The notes beneath the pieces are model-generated. The model did not search any database and was not told the origin of the DNA. It saw only the letters and a list, made by a program, of their open reading frames with translations. Shown piece after piece: positions 1-5,708 of a stretch of DNA of 7,916 nt. The stretch is from assembly GCA_034436295.1 (NCBI GenBank), contig DAOTVT010000296.1, positions 1 to 7,916 of the forward strand, in the 5' to 3' direction. Position numbers and translations under genes: made by a program. The stretch's first letter is position 1; each line of letters begins with the position of its first letter. The stretch comes from DTLA01 sp034436295 (lineage in GTDB: Bacteria; Chloroflexota; Anaerolineae; DTLA01).

Positions 1-347
1 CACAAAGACACAAAGAAAAACCCTTTGCGCCTCTGTGTCTTTGTGTGGGATATTTTCCTCACACAGAGACACAAAGAAAACCCTTTGTGCCTTTGTGTCT
101 TTGTGTGGGATATTTTCCTCACACAGAGACACAAAGAAAACCCTTTGTGCCTCTGTGTCTTTGTGTGGGATATTTTCCTCACACAGAGGCACAAAGACAC
201 AAAGAAAAACCCCCTTGTGCCTCTGTGTCTTTGTGTGGGATATTTTCCTCACACAGAGACACAAAGAAAAACCCCCTTGTGCCTCTGTGTCTTTGTGTGG
301 GATAGTTTTCCTCACACAAAGGCGCAGAGACACAAAGAAAACCCCCG
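1..347. repeat. Tandem array of 60-70 bp hairpin-forming repeats
   Basis: Five successive units begin at about 1, 61, 121, 181 and 251, with lengths 60, 60, 60, 70 and 63 bp. A diverged partial copy runs from 314 to about 347. Each unit has a left arm (ACACAGAGACACAAAG), an A/C-rich centre, a right arm (such as CTTTGTGTCTTTGTGT at 91-106) and a conserved spacer GGGATATTTTCCTC. In the 61-120 unit the arms are complementary over 16 positions with one G-T wobble. A shorter nested hairpin (CACAAAG / CTTTGTG) is also possible. The array runs off the left edge of the window. Because 60 is a multiple of 3, long reading frames stay open through it; I regard those peptides as spurious. The 181-250 unit contains an extra CACAAAGACA-like segment, which suggests slippage or unequal exchange. 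Function is unknown. Confidence 0.93.
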
Positions 348-349
348 CC

Positions 350-378
350 TTGTACAACCGCCACGGCGTGGCTATAAT
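350..378 (+). promoter_or_regulatory. Putative sigma70-type promoter for the membrane protein-selA operon
   Basis: A perfect -10 box TATAAT lies at 373-378. A weak -35 (TTGTAC, 350-355) sits exactly 17 bp upstream. It lies just downstream of the repeat array and about 28 bp before the GTG start at 406, so the leader would be only about 20 nt. The -35 matches consensus only at TTG, so the -10 carries most of the evidence. Confidence 0.6.
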
Positions 379-405
379 ACGTCCAACTCGGCGAGGAGGG
401 TTGCC

Positions 406-777
406 GTGGACGGGAGACAATTCGCGGTGGGCGCCATCGTGTTCGCCCTCATCTGCTGGCTGACGTTGGCGGCGCTGGTTACGGGGTTCTCGCCCGAAGA
501 GCCGCTCATCTACCTTTTCTACGGCCTTCTGGCGCTCGGCGTGAGCAGCACCCTGATGCCCCTCGTGTACTTCCTGCACCTCCGCTTCGGCGACGCCAGG
601 GAGAACCCCCGCTGGTTCCGCTACATCCGCCAAAGCCTGTGGATCGGCGTGCTGGCGGCCTTCTACCTGTGGCTCAATAGCCTACGCGCGCTCAGTGCGC
701 CGGCGCTCCTGCTGGGCATTTGCATCGTCGCGCTGGTGGAACTGGTCATCCTGCGCCCATCCAGGACGGAGGGATAA
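406..777 (+). CDS. Small four-helix membrane protein, unknown function
   Basis: This 123-residue protein begins at GTG 406, chosen because a strong Shine-Dalgarno AGGAGG (394-399) lies 6 nt upstream and because the reading frame further upstream is only repeat sequence. Four hydrophobic segments are visible at roughly residues 6-28, 33-59, 76-92 and 97-116. A polar loop rich in Arg and aromatic residues (about 60-75, FGDARENPRWFRYIRQ) separates helices 2 and 3. There is no signal peptidase site and no motif I recognise. The gene stops at TAA 775-777, one base before the selA ATG, and selA's ribosome-binding site lies inside its last codons, so the two are probably co-transcribed and translationally coupled. 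A link to selenium metabolism is suggested only by this arrangement. A caller that starts at 25 would add about 127 spurious residues from the repeats. Confidence 0.8.
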   Translation: MDGRQFAVGAIVFALICWLTLAALVTGFSPEEPLIYLFYGLLALGVSSTLMPLVYFLHLRFGDARENPRWFRYIRQSLWIGVLAAFYLWLNSLRALSAPALLLGICIVALVELVILRPSRTEG

Positions 778-778
778 C

Positions 779-2167
779 ATGGCCGACAAGAGCGCACCGG
801 AAGAACGTTTGCGCCGACTTCCCAGCGTGGATCGCCTGCTCCAGACGCCGGAGGGGCAGGAGTGGGCCGCGGCATTTGGCCACGACCTGGTCGCCGAAGC
901 CATACGCGAGGCCGTGGGCGAAGCGCGCAGCCGCGTGCTGGCGGGGGAGGATGCGCCCGCGGTGGCCGATGTCCTGGCGTTGGCGCAGGCGCGGCTGGAA
1001 AGTCTCGTTACGCCGACGCTGCGGCGCGCTATCAATGCCACGGGCGTCGTCATCCACACGAACCTGGGCCGCGCCCCGTTGAGCCAGGCCGCGCGCGAGG
1101 CGATGGAACTGGCGGCGCGAGGGTACACGAACCTGGAGTTTGACCTGGAGGCGGGCGTGCGCGGCTCTCGGTACGTCCACGCCGTCAACCTGCTCAAACG
1201 GCTGACCGGAGCCGAAGACGCGCTGGTGGTCAACAACAACGCCGGCGCGGTGCTGCTGGCCCTGAGCACGCTGGCCGCGGGGCGAGAGGTGGTCATCTCG
1301 CGCGGCCAACTGGTGGAAATCGGCGGGGGCTTCCGCATCCCCGACGTGATGCGGCAGAGCGGCGCGCGCCTGGTAGAGGTGGGCACCACCAACCGCACCA
1401 CGCTGAAGGACTACGCGGCGGCCATCTCGTCGGAGACGGCCCTGCTCCTCCGCGTCCACAGTAGCAACTTCCGCATCATCGGATTCACGCACCAGCCAGG
1501 CCTGGACGAACTGGTGGAATTGGCGCGCAGCCGCGGCTTGCTGGTCATGGATGACCTGGGCAGCGGCACGTTGCTGGACACGGCCCAGTTCGGCCTGTCG
1601 CACGAGCCGATGGTGCAGGAGAGCCTCGCCGCGGGAGCGGATGTGGTAACCTTCAGCGGCGACAAACTGCTGGGCGGGCCGCAGGCGGGCTACATCGTCG
1701 GCAGGAGGGAACTCATCGCCCGCATGAGGACGCACCCCCTCACCCGCGCTTTGCGCGTGGACAAGGTGGCCATCGCCGGAATTGAGGCCACCCTGCGGCA
1801 CTACCTGCTGGGCGAGGCCACCCGCGAGATTCCCGTCTGGCGCATGATCTCAACGCCTGCCGACGCGCTCCGCAAGCGGGCGCGGGCCTGGGCGCGGCGA
1901 CTGGTGGCCGCCGGCTTGGAGGCCGCCGTAGTCGCCGGACAGTCCACCGTCGGGGGCGGCTCTCTCCCCGGCGAGACGCTCCCAACGTGGCTGCTGGCCC
2001 TGACGGTGCCCTCGCCCGATGCGTTCGCGCGCGCGCTCCGCATGGGCAAGCCCGCCATCGTGCCGCGCATTGAGGAAGACCGCCTGCTGTTTGACCCGCG
2101 CACCGTGCTTCCCGACGAGGACGGGGCGCTGCTGAAGGGCATTCTCGCGGCGGCTGGCGTCGCCTAG
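779..2167 (+). CDS. selA: L-seryl-tRNA(Sec) selenium transferase (selenocysteine synthase)
   Basis: SelA is a cytoplasmic PLP enzyme that converts Ser-tRNA(Sec) to Sec-tRNA(Sec) using selenophosphate from SelD. The 462-residue length matches the family (about 460). Family motifs appear in order: a helical N-terminal tRNA-binding region (about 1-60), INATG (85-89) with HTNLGRA (93-99), YTNLEFDLEAGVRGSR, VVNNNAGAV (NNN at 152-154), GTTNRT (202-207), RVHSSNFRIIGF, DDLGSGT and SGDKLLGGPQAG. Lys296 in SGDK is the expected PLP Schiff-base lysine, equivalent to Lys295 in E. coli. The start is ATG 779, preceded by GGAGGG (768-773) at 5 nt spacing. An upstream extension to 695 would overlap the membrane-protein gene. 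No key residue is missing, so the enzyme should be active. Its presence implies that the organism decodes UGA as Sec, which bears directly on the adjacent convergent gene. selB, selC and selD are not in the window. Confidence 0.97.
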   Translation: MADKSAPEERLRRLPSVDRLLQTPEGQEWAAAFGHDLVAEAIREAVGEARSRVLAGEDAPAVADVLALAQARLESLVTPTLRRAINATGVVIHTNLGRAPLSQAAREAMELAARGYTNLEFDLEAGVRGSRYVHAVNLLKRLTGAEDALVVNNNAGAVLLALSTLAAGREVVISRGQLVEIGGGFRIPDVMRQSGARLVEVGTTNRTTLKDYAAAISSETALLLRVHSSNFRIIGFTHQPGLDELVELARSRGLLVMDDLGSGTLLDTAQFGLSHEPMVQESLAAGADVVTFSGDKLLGGPQAGYIVGRRELIARMRTHPLTRALRVDKVAIAGIEATLRHYLLGEATREIPVWRMISTPADALRKRARAWARRLVAAGLEAAVVAGQSTVGGGSLPGETLPTWLLALTVPSPDAFARALRMGKPAIVPRIEEDRLLFDPRTVLPDEDGALLKGILAAAGVA

Positions 2168-2175
2168 CGCAGCGG

Positions 2176-3132
2176 CTACCGCTTCGCCAACCCGTCCAGC
2201 CACGCGCGGATGTCGGGGGCGTCGGCGAAATCCGCGCCCAGCGTGATCGTCTGGCCGCTGTAGGACACGATTTCGCCCGCCTCGTTGACCTTGAGGGTCA
2301 ACTGGCCGATCCACTCGCCCTGATACCCCGCCTGGACGATCACCGTGCCGTGGGCGGCGTCGCGGAACGGTTCGGGCATCAGCACGCCCGGATTGCCCCC
2401 CACAATGGCGGCGATGCCAGGGACACTCGCGGCCAGTTCCCGGTCTTGCTGGAAGCCCAGGTTGGAGCAGACGATGAAGATGTCGGCCTGGCCCTGCAAT
2501 TCCGACATCACCCGCCGCACGGCCTCCGCCGGGTCGGCGACGAACACCGCCCCCCTGCCTTCGGGCGGGAGAAACGCAAGAACGTTCTTGCTGGTAACCC
2601 CGATGACGGCAACGCGGTGCCCCGCCATCTCCTTGATGACGTAGGGGCGCGCGAACAACGTGCTGGTGTTGCCCACGTACACGTTGGCCGACAGCACGGC
2701 GAAAGCCGCCTCGCCCATGCGCGCCTTGAGCACATCAAGCCCCCAGCGGAAGTCCTGGTCGCCCAGGGTCATGGCGTCGTATCCCAGGCGGTTCATGGCC
2801 TCAATCATCACCGCGCCTTTGGTGGACGAGGTCAGCAACTGGTCGGTCGTGAGCGCGTTGCCGGCGTCCAGCAGCAGGACGTGCGGGTACTGCTCCCGCG
2901 TCTGACGGATGAAGGTGGCCCGACGGGCCAACCCGCCCTTTGGCGGCCTTCAGCCGCACGGCTCGGTGAAGCCGCGAACGTCGTTCGTGTGCAGGATGAC
3001 GAGGTCAAACGCCTGGGGCGAAGGGGCCGGCGTGGGCGTGGGGGTGGGCGGCGTGGACTCGGCCCCGCAGCCCGACAGCACCAGGACTGCAACCGCAAAC
3101 AGCGCAAGGATGCGAAATGGTGTTCTGTGCAA
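2176..3132 (-). CDS. Probable selenocysteine-containing lipoprotein, divergent metallophosphatase/5'-nucleotidase-like fold
   Basis: One 318-residue frame is interrupted only by TGA at 2952-2950 (codon 61), read here as selenocysteine. The start is TTG 3132, preceded by AGGGGGAG (3147-3140) at 7 nt. Residues 1-22 form a lipoprotein signal peptide with lipobox LSGC (Cys22). Residues 26-39 are a Thr-Pro linker. Then come HTNDVRGFTEPCG-U61 and, in the same frame, RPPKGGLARRAT. Further superfamily landmarks are LLLDAGNAL (86-94), LGYDAMTLGDQDF (116-128), VLSANV (146-151), SNLGFQQDREL (223-233), PGIAAIVGGNPG (238-249) and GTVIVQAGYQGEWIGQLTL near the C-terminus. From family memory, relatives read EPCGC at the Sec position, so Sec replaces Cys. 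Canonical metal ligands are mostly changed (DxH to DVR, GNHE to GDQD, GGHSH to GGNPG), so phosphoesterase activity is doubtful. The product should be anchored outside the membrane. Gene callers would probably report only 2176-2931 from an internal TTG. The alternative is a nonsense mutation (Cys TGC/TGT to TGA) making a pseudogene. Confidence 0.83.
2910..2952 (-). promoter_or_regulatory. Candidate bacterial SECIS element just 3' of the UGA
   Basis: On the minus strand UGAAGG (2952-2947) can pair perfectly with CCUUCA (2915-2910) to close a structure. Inside it are CCGCC-AAAG-GGCGG (2946-2933) and GGCCC-GUC-GGGCC (2929-2917). The second hairpin has a short apical loop containing G-U, 25 nt after the UGA, and two unpaired U residues directly 5' of its stem. 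In E. coli fdhF, SelB reads a loop G-U and a bulged U about 6 nt earlier, so the geometry is similar. Bacterial SECIS elements lie in the coding region right after the UGA. High GC makes chance pairing easier, so folding alone is not proof. Confidence 0.6.
2950..2952 (-). other. In-frame UGA read as selenocysteine (Sec61)
   Basis: The minus-strand codon TGA lies between GGC (Gly60) and AGG (Arg62). The frame before it carries a complete lipoprotein signal and the start of the phosphatase-like fold, ending EPCG. The frame after it continues the same fold without any shift for 257 codons. The pattern EPCG-x-(R/K)xxKGGLARRAT matches a family motif in which x is normally Cys. A selA gene next door and a foldable RNA just 3' support recoding. 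Confidence 0.82.
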
Positions 3133-3168
3133 GTCGGCTCTCCCCCTCGCCAGGATTTTGTGCGCCCA

Positions 3169-3197
3169 ACTATACGCCAGCGGGGCGCGGATGTCAA
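3169..3197 (-). promoter_or_regulatory. Sigma70-type promoter of the selenoprotein gene
   Basis: On the minus strand a consensus -35 TTGACA (3197-3192) is followed after exactly 17 bp by TATAGT (3174-3169). Transcription would begin near 3163, giving a leader of about 30 nt that contains the Shine-Dalgarno at 3147-3140. Its position independently supports the TTG start at 3132 and argues against a truncated gene starting after the TGA. Confidence 0.82.
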
Positions 3198-3206
3198 CCT
3201 TGTTGA
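3194..3206. promoter_or_regulatory. Inverted repeat across both divergent -35 boxes, possible operator
   Basis: TCAAC-CTT-GTTGA is a perfect 5-3-5 inverted repeat that includes part of each -35 box. A further CAAC half-site occurs at 3214-3217. A protein bound here would affect both promoters. The adjacent XRE-family regulator is the obvious candidate, but this is inferred from position. The site is short and could be a by-product of two TTGA-type -35 boxes facing each other. Confidence 0.4.
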
Positions 3207-3231
3207 ATTCGCGCAACGATTGTGTTATAAT
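3203..3231 (+). promoter_or_regulatory. Sigma70-type promoter of the XRE regulator-sensor operon
   Basis: TTGAAT (3203-3208) is separated by 17 bp from a perfect TATAAT (3226-3231). The -10 is preceded by TG one base away, making it also an extended -10. The predicted start is near 3238, about 50 nt before the ATG at 3287. It is divergent from the promoter at 3169-3197, with only 5 bp between the two -35 boxes. Confidence 0.85.
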
Positions 3232-3286
3232 GGGGCGGGCTGCGGGGTAGGCAGGGTGAAGCAATCTTGCGAAAAGGGAGGGGGCC

Positions 3287-3961
3287 ATGCAAGCCGCTCC
3301 GGCACTCGCCATTCGGAACAAGATACTGGGGGCGCTCCTGAAGCACGCGCGCCTTCGCGCCGGCAGGCTTCCCGACGAATACGCGCAGGTGTTCGGCTGC
3401 ACCGAGGCCGACATCCTCCGCTGGGAGAGCGGCGAGACGCCCATCACGCTGTCCCAACTGGAGGTCTGGGCGCATCTGAGTGGCGTGCCCCTCTCGTTCT
3501 TCTGGAACGACCACGCGCTGCCCCAACGACGAGAGGTTGAGGAGCCGGTGCAGCCCATCATGCAGATTCGCCGCAAGATGGTGGGCGTCCTGCTGCGCCA
3601 GTCCCGCCTGATTGCGGCGCGCTCGCTGGAAGACCTGGCGCGGGAAATCGGCGTAACGCCAGAGTACCTGGAGGCGTGCGAGGCCGGCACGAAGGAACTG
3701 TCGGTGGCCCAGTTGGAACTCGCCGCCGAGGCGTGCGGCGTGCCCATCGCCCAGTTCTTTGACGAAGACCTGTTCGCGCCCAGCGAGGAGGAACGCCGAA
3801 TGCGCGACCTGCACCGCCTGGACGAACTCCCGCCCGACCTGCGCGAGTTCGTGCTCAAGCCGTCCAACGTGCTGTACCTGAAGATCGCCAAGCAGATCAG
3901 CGCCCTTTCCGCCGATACCCTGCGCGAAATCGCCGAGACGCTGTTGGACATCACGCTGTGA
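3287..3961 (+). CDS. XRE/Cro-CI-type regulator with two tandem HTH domains
   Basis: This 224-residue cytoplasmic protein starts at ATG 3287, preceded by AGGGAGG (3275-3281). Two similar helix-turn-helix units are visible. Unit 1 (about 10-75) reads LKHARLRAGRLPDEYAQVFG...DILRWESGETPITLSQLEVWA. Unit 2 (about 93-160) reads LRQSRLIAARSLEDLAREIG...YLEACEAGTKELSVAQLELAA. Each ends in a similar GVP-x-x-x-FF(W/D) turn (66-72 and 151-158), so the two probably arose by duplication within the gene. A charged C-terminal segment (162-224, LDELPPDLREFV...) has no catalytic motif and may be for dimerisation. It is the first gene of an operon with the GAF sensor (46 bp gap) and is divergent from the selenoprotein gene, which it may regulate. 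The target and signal are unknown. Confidence 0.88.
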   Translation: MQAAPALAIRNKILGALLKHARLRAGRLPDEYAQVFGCTEADILRWESGETPITLSQLEVWAHLSGVPLSFFWNDHALPQRREVEEPVQPIMQIRRKMVGVLLRQSRLIAARSLEDLAREIGVTPEYLEACEAGTKELSVAQLELAAEACGVPIAQFFDEDLFAPSEEERRMRDLHRLDELPPDLREFVLKPSNVLYLKIAKQISALSADTLREIAETLLDITL

Positions 3962-4007
3962 ACGCCTCGTCTGCGGCCCATCCGTGCGCTCCCAGGAGAC
4001 GTTGTCC

Positions 4008-5654
4008 GTGAAGCAGGGGACGAATTCAGCCCATGCAAAGCCGTCTGGCCCGCCGGTGGCCGAAATAGTCGCGCACCTGGTTACGAAGGACTTCCGCGCG
4101 GCTCTCGGCGCGGTGGCGCAACAGGTCGCCGCGTACACCGAGGCGCGGGCGGTCTCGCTGGCCTGCGTGGGGGAAGGAGAGACACGGGCGCGCGCGGGAA
4201 CCTGGCCCGACGGCGCCGCGCCCAAGGTAGATTCGTGGGAGCGGGCGCTGGCCGAGCAGACGAAGCGGGGCGCGACCACGCTGCCGCAAGGCCCGCTGCC
4301 CGTCAGCATGGCGAGGGGCGCGGACTGGGCCCTATGCGCGGCGCCGCTCGTCGCGGGCCAGCAAGTCGTCGGCCTGTTGTCGTTGTGCGTCGCGTCGGGC
4401 GACGAGGTGCGGGCGGCCCAACGCTTGCGCGACATGGCCCCGTGGCTGGGCGGCGTGCTGCACCTGGCCCAGGCGCGGGAGACCGCACACCTGCAGGTGG
4501 CCGCGCTCGGCACCCTCCTCCGCCAGGCCCAGGCGTGGACGGCGGAACCCGACACCCGTGCGGCCCTGCGCGCGGCGCTCCAAGTCCTGGCGACGCTCTT
4601 CGGCGCGCAGGGTGGCCTGATCGCGGCCCTGGACGACGAGGCAGGCGTGCTGCGCTGCCTGGGGGCGTATATCCCCAACGAGGCGTTGGACTGGACAGGC
4701 GCGCGCCTCAGGCCCGCCGGAATCCTGCATCATGCCTGCGTTTCGGGGGAGACCGTCGTGTGCAACGAGCCGGACAGGGACCCGCGCTACGCGCCGGATG
4801 TGGAAGGCGCGCTGGTGGCGTCGCTCCGGTCGCTGGTGGCCGTGCCGATACGCGCGCCAGGGGGGCAGCGCGGCGTGCTCGCCATCTTCAACCGCGCGGG
4901 CGCGTCGGGGTTCCGTCCCGCCGACGCCAGCCTGATCGCGGGCGTGGCCACCCTCGTGTCGGCGATTCTGGAGACCGCGTGGCTGCGCCAGGCGATGGAC
5001 GAGACGCGGGAGCAGTGGGGGGCGCTCCCCCGCTCCATCCGCACGGAGATCGCAGGGACGCTGCACCAGGGCCCGATCCAGGTGCTGGCCGCGGTCGCCA
5101 TGGGGCTGGACCACGTGGAGCATCTCCTGGCGGCCCAGCCCGATGCCGCCGGCGAGGAGATCAAGTCGCTCAAGGCGTTGACCCGCGAGGCCACCCGCGA
5201 GGCGCGCCTCCTCCTGTTTGAACTGCGCCCCACGCTGCTGGAGACCGAGGGGCTGGCCGGCACCCTGGCCGCGTACATCCAGCAGTTGCCCGAGGAGAGC
5301 GTCCGCGTCCACCTTGATTCTAGCGGCCCTGTCGGTGAGATTCCGTTGCCGGTGGCCGAGGCGGCATTCCACGCGGCCGCGCAGGGCATCCGTCACGCCC
5401 GACTCCACGGCCAGGCGACGGAGATAGGGCTGACGCTGGTCGCCGACGACGAGGCGCTCACCCTCACGCTTGAGGACAACGGCAAGCCCCATGGCGAACG
5501 CCGCTGCACCCGAGGCGAAGTGGGGGTCGGATGCGTGGCCGCCATCGGCGAGCAACTGGCGCCGCTGGGGGGCACCCTGGACCTGCGGGAAGCCTCCGCC
5601 GGACGGGGGCCGACGGTGCAGATTCGCATCCCGCTGGGGACGCGGCGGGCGTAA
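4008..5654 (+). CDS. Double-GAF sensor with a degenerate HisKA_3-type histidine kinase module
   Basis: The start is GTG 4008, because AGGAGA (3994-3999) lies 8 nt upstream; GTG 3984 has no comparable site. The protein has 548 residues. Domains in order: a GAF-like domain (about 15-150, with APLVAGQQVVGLLSL), a second, clearer GAF domain (about 175-325, with VCNEPDRDPRYAPDVE and SLVAVPIRAPGGQRGVLAIFNR), then a DegS/NarX-like dimerisation helix pair with H-box LHQGPIQVL (His353) and LLFELRPTLLE, and a C-terminal ATPase-like region. No transmembrane segment is seen, so it is probably cytosolic. The H-box has HQ where family members usually have HD or HE. The N-box is altered: Gln459 replaces the Mg-binding Asn before IRHA, and the usual EAL(T/N)N is not present. 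The G1 box is reduced to DNGKP (490-494), and the second glycine box reads GVGC. It may be a weak kinase or a pseudokinase signalling by partner binding. No response regulator is adjacent. Confidence 0.86.
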   Translation: MKQGTNSAHAKPSGPPVAEIVAHLVTKDFRAALGAVAQQVAAYTEARAVSLACVGEGETRARAGTWPDGAAPKVDSWERALAEQTKRGATTLPQGPLPVSMARGADWALCAAPLVAGQQVVGLLSLCVASGDEVRAAQRLRDMAPWLGGVLHLAQARETAHLQVAALGTLLRQAQAWTAEPDTRAALRAALQVLATLFGAQGGLIAALDDEAGVLRCLGAYIPNEALDWTGARLRPAGILHHACVSGETVVCNEPDRDPRYAPDVEGALVASLRSLVAVPIRAPGGQRGVLAIFNRAGASGFRPADASLIAGVATLVSAILETAWLRQAMDETREQWGALPRSIRTEIAGTLHQGPIQVLAAVAMGLDHVEHLLAAQPDAAGEEIKSLKALTREATREARLLLFELRPTLLETEGLAGTLAAYIQQLPEESVRVHLDSSGPVGEIPLPVAEAAFHAAAQGIRHARLHGQATEIGLTLVADDEALTLTLEDNGKPHGERRCTRGEVGVGCVAAIGEQLAPLGGTLDLREASAGRGPTVQIRIPLGTRRA

Positions 5655-5688
5655 AACAAAGAGCGGGCCTGCGCTCGCAAGCCCGCTC
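5653..5688 (-). terminator. Rho-independent terminator of the EF-G-like gene
   Basis: On the minus strand an 8-bp stem GAGCGGGC/GCCCGCTC (5688-5681 with 5668-5661) encloses a 12-nt loop that can extend the stem with TGC/GCA. It is followed by TTTGTTTTA (5660-5652). It lies 20 bp after the EF-G-like stop codon. The T-tract overlaps the TAA (5652-5654) of the convergent sensor gene. On the plus strand the hairpin is not followed by T residues, so it would be a poor terminator for the sensor operon. Confidence 0.85.
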
Positions 5689-5708
5689 GCAACTCCCCAC
5701 ACGTGGCG

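Noticed and set aside
1..347. CRISPR array
   Set aside because: The units are nearly identical along their whole length, so there are no unique spacers, and no cas gene is in the window.
25..405. N-terminal extension of the membrane protein and other open frames through the repeats
   Set aside because: The encoded peptides are just translations of the repeat in three phases. A strong ribosome-binding site and promoter place the true start at 406.
779..2167. tRNA(Sec) (selC) or SelB near selA
   Set aside because: I looked for a tRNA-like fold in the gaps and a SelB-type GTPase. The gaps are too short or repeat-filled, and the only GTPase is EF-G-like in all five domains.
2176..2931. A stand-alone protein starting at TTG 2931
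   Set aside because: No Shine-Dalgarno is evident before it, it would start in the middle of the conserved GGLARRAT motif, and the promoter, ribosome-binding site and signal peptide all lie upstream of the TGA in the same frame.
2950..4038. Long minus-strand open frame covering the XRE gene
   Set aside because: Only its last 60 codons (3132-2953) are coding-like. The rest is antisense to the XRE gene, with Ser/Arg-rich composition typical of GC-rich shadow frames.
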